From positions 1 through 5,484 of the forward strand of contig JAKAMA010000190.1 in NCBI GenBank assembly GCA_021813085.1: DNA of 5,484 nt, written 5' to 3'. Origin of the DNA: Chloroflexota bacterium (lineage in GTDB: Bacteria; Chloroflexota; Dehalococcoidia; DSTF01; JACRBR01). Below the pieces are notes generated by a model. It worked only from the letters and a program-made list of their open reading frames with translations, was not told the origin of the DNA and searched no databases. Of the stretch, positions 1 through 5,484 are shown piece after piece. Position 1 is the first letter of the stretch. Each line of letters begins with the position of its first letter. The position numbers and the translations under genes were made by a program.

Positions 1-1334
1 TGCCGGGACCGCTGGTCGACAACTACACCTTCCTGAGCGCGCCGTCCTTCTTCGACTACGATGCCATCGTGATCGACCCGGCCGCGCTCTCGCGCCTCAT
101 CGAAGACGTGATCTCCGGGTCCGTCGAGGCGGAGACGTACGGCGGTCGGCGCGTACGCAATGTGACAGAATCACCGGCCGATCTCTCGCTCGCGTCGGTG
201 CTCTTGCGGCGGCGGGCCGAGACGGAGGCGCTTCTCGGCCACGGCGGCGCCGTCATCTGCTTCGCCACGCCGGCGACGACCCACGGCCGCATCGACGGCC
301 AGACGGCCCGTACGGGGTGCGCGGCGCTCGACGATTACTACTGGCTGCCCGACGACCTGATCCGCTTCGTCACCACGCACATGACGCCCGCCGATGGCAC
401 GCGCGTGCGGATCACCGACTATGAGCATCCGCTCGCCGCGTTCATCGAGGGCCAACTGGCCGACGTCACCTATCGCGCCTGCTTCGACGGCGATGCCGCA
501 CCGGACGCGCAGGCCCGGGTCTTCGCCGAGAGCGCGGGCGGCAAGCCCGTCGCGATCGAGCCGCTGGCGCGCTCCGGGCGCGTCATCTTCCTGCCGGCGA
601 TCCGTGAGCCGGGAGGAGACCTTCGTTACGCGATGTCCGACGCGCTGCAGGCCGGCATCCGTCGCGTGCTCGGGGTCATGGCCGAAGGGCGCGCGCCCGG
701 ATGGATCGAGCGCCGGTCGCTGCCCGGGCTCGACGAACGGCAGCGGGCGCTCGATGCGGCGCGCACGGCGCACGACGACGCGCAGGCGACCCTGGCGAGA
801 GCCGAGCAATCATACGATGAGCTGGCGCGCTTCCGCCGGCTGCTCTGGCAGGAGGGCGCGCTTGGGCTCGCCGCCGTCGTCGTCGACGCGCTCCGGCTGC
901 TCGGATTCGACGTGTACGCCGGTCAGCGCGGGGACATCGAGCTGCGCACCGAGGCTGGCGCTGTGTTCGTCGAGATCGATGCGGGCGAGGGAGCCGTGGG
1001 GATGGCGGCGCACCACCGCCTGCGTCAGCGGACCGAGCGCGCGATCGAGCAGCGCGGCGAGGCACCGCGCGGGCTGCTCATCGTCAATGGCTATCGCCTC
1101 GAGCCACCAGACGAGCGCGCGCAGCAGGTTGCGGACGCGGTCCGGCTGGCAGCCGAGGCGATGGGCTACTGCATCGCCACGACAGCGTCGCTGTTCGACG
1201 CCGTCGCCGCGGAACTCGCAGGTGAGCACCGTGCCGTCGAGGTCTATCGCGAGCGGCTGGCCACGACGGACGGCCTGCTGACGGCCGAGCGCGCGCCGCG
1301 CGCCGCGGTCGATCCGGATCGGCCACCACAGTGA
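1..1334 (+). CDS. Protein with PD-(D/E)XK nuclease-like C-terminal domain, 5' end outside window
   Basis: The reading frame is open to the left edge (first complete codon at 3). The codons before the GTG at 69 read as good protein (…FFDYDAIVIDP…), so that GTG is internal and the gene starts outside the window. The N-terminal part (to about 690) looks alpha/beta, with strands such as YDAIVID, GAVICFATPA and GRVIFLPAI. It faintly recalls Rossmann or class I amidotransferase-like folds, but I cannot assign it. A charged Ala/Glu/Arg-rich helix (about 732-848) is a likely coiled coil. The C-terminal part has the layout of a restriction-endonuclease-like fold: helix (LLWQEGALGLAAVVVDALR), GFDVYAG, DIEL (Asp at 933-935), VFVEID (Glu at 972-974), a long helix, then GLLIVNGYRLEPP and a closing helix. 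The usual E-x-K is E-x-D here (Asp at 978-980), so catalysis is doubtful. The gene's TGA overlaps the next start. Function is unknown; DNA or nucleotide binding is only a guess. Confidence 0.85.
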   Translation, partial: PGPLVDNYTFLSAPSFFDYDAIVIDPAALSRLIEDVISGSVEAETYGGRRVRNVTESPADLSLASVLLRRRAETEALLGHGGAVICFATPATTHGRIDGQTARTGCAALDDYYWLPDDLIRFVTTHMTPADGTRVRITDYEHPLAAFIEGQLADVTYRACFDGDAAPDAQARVFAESAGGKPVAIEPLARSGRVIFLPAIREPGGDLRYAMSDALQAGIRRVLGVMAEGRAPGWIERRSLPGLDERQRALDAARTAHDDAQATLARAEQSYDELARFRRLLWQEGALGLAAVVVDALRLLGFDVYAGQRGDIELRTEAGAVFVEIDAGEGAVGMAAHHRLRQRTERAIEQRGEAPRGLLIVNGYRLEPPDERAQQVADAVRLAAEAMGYCIATTASLFDAVAAELAGEHRAVEVYRERLATTDGLLTAERAPRAAVDPDRPPQ

Positions 1335-1981
1335 GCTGGGCGGTAATCTGCCTGCTCGTGGTCGCGACCGTCGTCGCGCGTCCGGCGTCCGCACAGGTCT
1401 CGCCGCCCGCCGCGGATCTCTGCGCACCCGGGCGGCCCGTCCCGGCCCGAGCCGTCCACCTCGCGCTCGGCGACCCGAAGCTGATCATCGCCGTCGCCCA
1501 GGCGACCGGCCCCAGGGACCTGCAGAACGGCACGCCCGTGCGCATCCTCAGTGTGGTCAAGGGCACGTTCCCGGCGCACACGGCGATCGCCGACCGCCAG
1601 CCGCCGGTGACGTGCATCTCCGACGGCGTCTGGGACGGGCGCCAGCCTGTGGTCGGCGTATTCCTTGTTGACGGCGAGAGGCTCATCACGCTGGAAGCGT
1701 GGCCCGTGGTGGACGGGCGGGCGCAGGTGAGCGGGCAGGCGCTCACCATCGACGAGCTGCTCGCGCTGGGGCGCGCCTATGTGGAGCCAACGCCGACCCC
1801 GCTGCCACCAGGTGTCGCGCCGCCGCCAGCGATGATCCCGGCGGACACCGGGGGGGCCGCCGGCCTGCCCACGACAGGGAAGCCGCCCGACGGCGGCTCC
1901 TGGCCTCCGGGCTGGCTCGCCGCCGCGGTCGTCACAGCGCTGATAGGCGCGGGCGCACTCGGCGCCGCCCGGCGCCGGTGA
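1331..1981 (+). CDS. Secreted surface protein with LPTTG cell-wall sorting signal
   Basis: This 216-aa protein starts with GTG inside the GTGA overlap with the preceding gene. No clear Shine-Dalgarno is visible, so translational coupling is likely. Residues 1-21 form a signal peptide ending in the signal peptidase I-type site ASA|Q; its n-region oddly lacks Lys/Arg. Residues about 40-148 form one small beta-rich domain with the pattern IIAVAQA…VRILSVVKGTF…VTCISDG…VVGVFLVDGERL. The 'V.KG' strand followed by a Cys strand recalls netrin/TIMP-like OB modules, but this is only a resemblance. C31 and C95 could form a disulphide. Residues 151-178 are a Pro/Thr stalk (EPTPTPLPPG…). L179-G183 is LPTTG, followed by a hydrophobic segment (about 195-213) and a terminal RRR. 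That is the full architecture of a sortase substrate. No sortase lies in the window. If sortase is absent from the genome, the protein would simply be anchored by its C-terminal TM segment. Confidence 0.85.
   Translation: MSWAVICLLVVATVVARPASAQVSPPAADLCAPGRPVPARAVHLALGDPKLIIAVAQATGPRDLQNGTPVRILSVVKGTFPAHTAIADRQPPVTCISDGVWDGRQPVVGVFLVDGERLITLEAWPVVDGRAQVSGQALTIDELLALGRAYVEPTPTPLPPGVAPPPAMIPADTGGAAGLPTTGKPPDGGSWPPGWLAAAVVTALIGAGALGAARRR
1865..1978 (+). other. Encoded LPXTG sorting signal (LPTTG, TM segment, RRR tail)
   Basis: This stretch encodes LPTTG (1865-1879), a short Pro/Gly-rich linker, a hydrophobic span rich in Ala, Val and Leu, and a terminal RRR just before the TGA. The order and spacing match classic sortase sorting signals, in which the Thr-Gly bond is cut and the protein is linked to peptidoglycan or a lipid II-type acceptor. 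Confidence 0.7.
1960..1977 (+). other. Perfect GC hairpin at the 3' end of the LPTTG gene
   Basis: CGGCGCC (1960-1966) and GGCGCCG (1971-1977) form a perfect 7-bp stem with a 4-base GCCC loop, directly before the TGA at 1979-1981. No T-tract follows, so it is not a standard intrinsic terminator. It could stabilise the mRNA end or be a by-product of Gly-Ala-Arg codons. Confidence 0.3.
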
Positions 1982-2007
1982 TCGCGCGCCGCGGACCGCC
2001 CGTCATA

Positions 2008-2038
2008 TTGGCACCCCTACCGCCGCAACCGTTATGAT
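2008..2038 (+). promoter_or_regulatory. Candidate sigma70-type promoter of the RAM gene
   Basis: TTGGCA (2008-2013) and TATGAT (2033-2038, five of six matches to TATAAT) lie in an unusually AT-richer patch between two genes. The spacer is 19 bp, longer than the 17-bp optimum, so the -10 is the stronger half. Transcription would start near 2045, giving a leader of about 48 bases before the ATG at 2093. Confidence 0.5.
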
Positions 2039-2057
2039 CGGCGTGCGCCAGCAGCCG

Positions 2058-2073
2058 GGCGCCGGAGGGCGCC
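2058..2073 (+). other. GGCGCC inverted repeat in the leader of the RAM gene
   Basis: GGCGCC occurs at 2058-2063 and 2068-2073 with a 4-base GGAG loop, so the two palindromes can pair as a 6-bp hairpin. It sits between the predicted transcription start and the Shine-Dalgarno. A direct repeat GCGCCAGC (2045-2052 and 2069-2076) flanks and overlaps it. A role in mRNA structure or protein binding is possible but unproven. Confidence 0.25.
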
Positions 2074-2082
2074 AGCGCGGGG

Positions 2083-2087
2083 GGAGG
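2083..2087 (+). promoter_or_regulatory. Shine-Dalgarno of the RAM gene
   Basis: GGAGG lies inside the run GGGGAGGG, 5 bases before the ATG at 2093. It is one of the strongest ribosome binding sites in the window and fixes the start. Confidence 0.75.
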
Positions 2088-2092
2088 GTGCC

Positions 2093-2344
2093 ATGACGGT
2101 CCGCGGGTACGTGCTCATCGAAGCAGAGGTCGGCAAGGCGAAGGCCGTCGGCGAGACGGTGCAGCAGATGACGCACCACGACGCGCGCGTCGTCGCCGTC
2201 GACACGGTGACAGGCCCGTTCGACGTGATCGTCCGGCTCGAGGCGGACGACCTCGACAAGCTGGGCAATGCCATCACCGACGGCATCCAGCGGGTCGAGG
2301 GCGTGCAGCGCACGACGACGTGCCTGGCGGTGAAGCTCGGGTAG
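2093..2344 (+). CDS. Stand-alone Lrp/AsnC ligand-binding (RAM) domain protein
   Basis: The 83 residues make up one RAM (regulation of amino acid metabolism) domain with beta-alpha-beta-beta-alpha-beta order. Strand 1 is RGYVLIEAEV (4-13), helix 1 spans about 14-28, strand 2 is ARVVAVDTVT (31-40), the family hallmark G-P-F/Y-D is GPFD (41-44) leading into strand 3 VIVRLEA, helix 2 is DLDKLGNAITDGIQRV, and strand 4 is QRTTTCLAVKL (72-82). There is no DNA-binding helix-turn-helix, unlike full Lrp/AsnC regulators of about 150 aa. The ATG and strong Shine-Dalgarno show this is a natural single-domain protein, not a fragment. Such proteins form dimers and higher oligomers and bind small effectors, often amino acids, between subunits. 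Its target is unknown. It has its own candidate promoter and converges with the threonine aldolase operon. Confidence 0.92.
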   Translation: MTVRGYVLIEAEVGKAKAVGETVQQMTHHDARVVAVDTVTGPFDVIVRLEADDLDKLGNAITDGIQRVEGVQRTTTCLAVKLG

Positions 2345-2359
2345 CGGCGGCTTCGCCGC
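2344..2359 (+). terminator. Weak hairpin between convergent genes
   Basis: GCGGCG (2344-2349) and CGCCGC (2354-2359) form a 6-bp stem with a GCTT loop, starting at the last base of the RAM gene's TAG and lying in the 53-bp gap before the convergent lipoprotein gene ends at 2398. No T-tract follows on either strand, so termination is only suggested by position. The rest of the gap shows nothing else. Confidence 0.35.
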
Positions 2360-2397
2360 ACAGCAACCAGCACAGAACAACGAGCAACGGCCCGCGG

Positions 2398-3182
2398 CTA
2401 ACCGCCGCCCGGCTCGAGCTGGAAGCTCTGCCCCTGGTTGTTGACGTACTGGAGCAGGCGGTGGTCGGGCGTGGTGGCGAACCATGCCTTCTGACGGCTG
2501 CGCTCTGACGCGACCTCGACGTACCAGGCGTCGAAGGTGCCGGCGGGCACCGTGACCTTCTCCTGATCCTGCACGATCAGCGTCACGAGATGCGTGTCGC
2601 GCCGCCCGGCGGTGACGGTCTCGTACGTGACGGTCGCGCCCTTCTGGAACGCGATCGTGCGCCAGATGAAGAGCGACTCGTCATTGTCGTAGGCGTGGTC
2701 CGGCACGCACAGCGGATTGCTGCGCTGACTGTCGGGTGTCGCCTCGTCCGGCGGCTTGAAGTTCGACTGTTTGATGCGCGCGACCTTGCCGGACGCGCAC
2801 TGCTTCGTGTCCACGGCCCCGTACGCCACTTCGAGCAGCGTGCGGGTGCTCTTGCCCGTGATCGTGCGCGTCGCGCTCACGGGCTTGAGCGTCGTTGCAT
2901 TGGCCGTCACCGCGGAGATGTCGCTCGTGCCGTTGTCTCCCACACTCTTCTGCGTCAGCACGACGTCGGCGCCGGACTGCGTGATGCTCAGCGTCGTCGT
3001 GCCCTGCGGCTTGCCGTCCTGCTTGAGCTGATAGGTGTACGACTCCGGCGCCTTCCAGGGGATGCCGGTGACGATGTCCTGACACTCCTTGCAGGTGGAC
3101 GTCGTTGACGTGCATCCCGCGGCGAGCGCGAGCGATGCGGCGATCAGCAGGACCAGCGCGGCCGCCGCCGCGGCGCGACGCC

Positions 3183-3186
<4 letters not shown>
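2398..3186 (-). CDS. Lipoprotein with DUF3108-like C-terminal region
   Basis: This 262-aa exported protein is probably lipid-anchored. Residues 1-24 are a signal peptide (MRRR, then an Ala/Leu-rich core) ending in the lipobox LAAGC, with C25 as the lipidated Cys. A C-x-x-C (C32, C35) follows closely; C130 and C160 could pair. The mature part is rich in short beta strands (SYTYQLKQDG, TTTLSITQ, ADVVLTQKS). Near the end it reads KVTVPAGTFDAWYVEVAS…KAWFATTPDHRLLQYV (about 210-248). That 'VPAGTFD…V…WF….P..LL.Y' pattern is seen in DUF3108-type and related periplasmic or surface proteins, whose biochemistry is unknown. The ATG overlaps the TGA of the upstream threonine aldolase (ATGA, 3183-3186) and has no Shine-Dalgarno of its own, so translation is probably coupled. 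It is last in the operon. A metabolic link with threonine aldolase is not obvious. Confidence 0.85.
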
Positions 3187-4218
<1,032 letters not shown>

Positions 4219-4226
<8 letters not shown>

Positions 4227-4662
4227 GCGGCGCCTCCCACAGCGTCTGGAAGCCCTCGCTGCCGCGGACCGCGGCGACCTCGACGAGCCGCTCCTCGGCG
4301 AGGATCTCGCAGAAGGCGGCGTCGCACTGGGCGGCCGTGCCGGACCAGCCGAGCGCGACCAGCCGCCGCGCCAGGTGATCCCAGATGCCGGAGTCGCGCA
4401 GCGAGCGGCAGTGGCGCGGCCAGTGGAAGGTCAGGATGCGCTCCGGCACGCGAAAGCGCGGACGCAGGACCTTCAGGCTGCGGAAACGCTCTTCCGCCGA
4501 CGACGCCTGCGGCACGACCTTGATCATGGGCCCTTCGTCCGCGCTCGTGCGGGCATCGACCAGCAGGCGGCGGTTGGTGATCGAGAAGCGGACGACGAGC
4601 ACATCCGCGGCGTCGATGACGCGCCGCACCTCGTCGAGATCGATGCCGAAGTCGGTCGCCAC
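4219..4662 (-). CDS. Conserved-looking protein of unknown function, first gene of the aldolase operon
   Basis: I do not recognise a named family for this 147-aa cytoplasmic protein, which has no signal peptide or TM segment. It starts with GTG at 4660-4662, with GAGG (4670-4673) seven bases upstream. The N-terminal half has helix DLDEVRRVIDAAD followed by beta strands VLVVRFSI and NRRLLVDARTS (21-40), then EGPMIKVVPQASSAEERFRSL (43-63). The middle is R/P-rich, LRPRFRVPERILTFHWPRH (66-84), with aromatic and basic residues that look like a conserved surface. The C-terminal half is helical (IWDHLARRLVALG; QCDAAFCEILAEERLVEV) and could be a small winged-helix-like module. C85, C113 and C118 show no metal-site spacing. 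Its last 8 bases overlap the threonine aldolase start, and it lies directly downstream of the operon promoter. A regulatory or accessory role is possible, but nothing in the sequence proves it. Confidence 0.8.
4233..4238 (-). promoter_or_regulatory. Shine-Dalgarno of the threonine aldolase gene
   Basis: On the minus strand the sequence reads GGGAGG, then 6 bases, then the GTG start at 4226-4224. It lies within the last codons of the upstream gene and decides the GTG start, since no ATG is available nearby. Confidence 0.75.
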
Positions 4663-4682
4663 GCTGCCGCCTCGCCCCGCCC

Positions 4683-4711
4683 ATTCTAGGTTCGATCCGA
4701 GGGTCGGACAA
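4683..4711 (-). promoter_or_regulatory. Sigma70-type promoter of the three-gene minus-strand operon
   Basis: On the minus strand TTGTCC (4711-4706) and TAGAAT (4688-4683) are separated by exactly 17 bp (4705-4689). The -10 matches five of six and the -35 four of six. Transcription would begin near 4676, leaving a short leader of about 14 bases that still contains the GAGG ribosome site (4673-4670) before the GTG at 4662. This is the best promoter in the window. Confidence 0.6.
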
Positions 4712-4732
4712 GGCAGTGCGGGAGGCGTGGCG

Positions 4733-4756
4733 CAGTGGCTCAGTGGCTCAGTCGGT
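4733..4756. repeat. Short tandem octamer CAGTGGCT in the divergent intergenic region
   Basis: CAGTGGCT occurs twice back to back (4733-4740, 4741-4748), followed by a degenerate third unit CAGTCGGT (4749-4756). It lies upstream of the operon's -35 and upstream of the methyltransferase gene. It may be a regulator site or simple slippage; nothing favours one of these strongly. The remaining bases up to 4820 contain a TTGACG (4783-4788) but no convincing -10 at the right distance. Confidence 0.45.
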
Positions 4757-4820
4757 CGGCGGGTTGGTTAGGCCCGGCAGCCTTGACGGGTTGCCTCCTG
4801 CGGTGCGAAGCTCCGGCGTG

Positions 4821-5484
4821 ATGTTTGCGGTTGGCGCCGAGGCATACGACCGTTACATGGGCCGCTACTCGCGGGATCTGGCGCGTGGTCTGATCGCGTT
4901 CGCGGCGATCGAGCCGGGGATGCGCGCGCTCGACATCGGCTGCGGCCCGGGCGGGCTGACGGCGGTGCTCGCCGAACGGCTGGGGCCCGCGAGCGTGGCG
5001 GCGGCGGACCCGTCCGAGCAGTTGCTGGCGGCCTGCGCCGAACGGCTTCCGGGCGTCGACGCGCGGGCCGCGCCCGCGGAGTGCCTGCCGTGGCCGGGCG
5101 CGACGTTCGACGCCGTCGTCTCGCAGCTGGTCCTGAACTTCCTCCCGGACGCGGGTGCCGGCGTACGGGAGATGCGCCGAGTGACAAAGCCGGGCGGGGT
5201 GATCGCGGCTTGCACCTGGGACTACGCGGAAGGCATGCAGATGCTGCGCGTTTTCTGGGACGCCGCGCTGGAGCTCGACCCGACGGCGCCCGATGAGGGC
5301 CGGACGATGCGGTACTGCAGCGGGACGGAGCTGCGGGATCTCTGGACACGACATGGGTTCGCAGAGGTGGTAACGGAGCCGATCGAGGTGGAGGTGACGT
5401 ATGCGGGATTCGATGACTGGTGGGGGCCGTTTGCCGGCGGCGTGGGGCCGGGCGGTGCGCACTATACGTCGCTGGCGCGGGCGC
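4821..5484 (+). CDS. Class I SAM-dependent methyltransferase, 3' end outside window
   Basis: The frame is open from the ATG at 4821 to the right edge (221 codons), with no stop, so the C-terminus is missing. The N-terminus AEAYDRYMGRYSRDLA is typical of a large family of small-molecule methyltransferases, usually about 260 aa, so perhaps 40 residues are lost. Motif I for SAM binding is ALDIGCGPGGLT (36-47). D63 in AAADPSEQLL is the acidic residue that contacts the SAM ribose. AECLPWP (86-92) and TFDAVVSQLVLNFLPD (95-110) are motifs II/III, and REMRRVTKPGGVIAACTWDY (116-135) is the post-motif strand and loop. Later come MRYCSGTELRDLWTRHGF and FDDWWGPFAGGVGPGG. The substrate cannot be predicted. 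GTG at 4818 is an alternative start one codon earlier; neither has a clear Shine-Dalgarno. It is divergent from the threonine aldolase operon. Confidence 0.92.
   Translation, partial: MFAVGAEAYDRYMGRYSRDLARGLIAFAAIEPGMRALDIGCGPGGLTAVLAERLGPASVAAADPSEQLLAACAERLPGVDARAAPAECLPWPGATFDAVVSQLVLNFLPDAGAGVREMRRVTKPGGVIAACTWDYAEGMQMLRVFWDAALELDPTAPDEGRTMRYCSGTELRDLWTRHGFAEVVTEPIEVEVTYAGFDDWWGPFAGGVGPGGAHYTSLARA

Noticed and set aside
69..71. GTG as the start of the first gene
   Set aside because: The frame stays open and protein-like upstream to the window edge (FFDYDAIVID continues across it), and there is no Shine-Dalgarno before it.
171..809. Long minus-strand open frames opposite the first gene (also 810-1427 and 1084-1749)
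   Set aside because: Their composition is biased to Arg/Ala/Gly with no motifs or ribosome sites, and they are opposite well-supported coding sequence.
4783..4788. TTGACG as a -35 for the methyltransferase gene
   Set aside because: No acceptable -10 lies 16-19 bases downstream; the bases there are GC-rich (CGAAGC).
4681..4800. tRNA-like pieces (GGTTCGATCC at 4689-4698; GGCTCAGTCGGTCGG at 4745-4759)
   Set aside because: The T-arm-like piece lies upstream of the D-arm-like piece, its flanks do not pair, and no anticodon arm or acceptor stem can be built on either strand.
4740..5462. Minus-strand open frames (to 240 aa) opposite the methyltransferase
   Set aside because: The + strand has full SAM-methyltransferase motifs; the minus-strand frames are Arg/Pro/His-rich shadows.

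Overview
The window is very GC-rich DNA (roughly 70% by eye), densely packed with short intergenic gaps, GTG starts and overlapping stop/start codons. It is bacterial chromosome. The high GC, the Pro-Thr-rich stalk ahead of an LPXTG-type tail, a free-standing RAM (Lrp/AsnC ligand-binding) protein and the style of the proteins suggest Chloroflexota or a similar high-GC monoderm-type lineage. That is inference; there is no rRNA or marker gene here to prove it. I see no mobile element, CRISPR array, rRNA or tRNA.

Left part (1-2344, all on +). A gene cut by the left edge encodes an alpha/beta N-terminal region, a coiled coil and a C-terminal domain resembling the PD-(D/E)XK nuclease fold, but with Asp where the catalytic Lys should be. 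Its TGA overlaps the GTG start of a secreted protein with a signal peptide, a small beta-rich domain, a Pro-rich stalk and an LPTTG-TM-RRR cell-wall sorting signal. After a short gap holding a plausible sigma70-type promoter and a strong Shine-Dalgarno comes an 83-aa stand-alone RAM protein.

Middle part (2398-4662, all on -). Three genes are read leftward from a good promoter (TTGTCC-17-TAGAAT) just upstream of position 4662: a 147-aa protein of unknown function, a complete low-specificity L-threonine aldolase (PLP enzyme) and a lipoprotein with a DUF3108-like C-terminus. They overlap by 8 and 4 bases, so they look like one translationally coupled operon. The operon converges on the RAM gene, with a small GC hairpin in the 53-bp gap.

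Right part (4663-5484). A 158-bp divergent intergenic region, with a short tandem octamer, separates the operon from a class I SAM-dependent methyltransferase gene on + that runs off the right edge.

No classic defence island or biosynthetic cluster is visible. The least explained items are the nuclease-like protein with the altered active site coupled to a sortase-type surface protein, and the unknown gene that leads the threonine aldolase operon.
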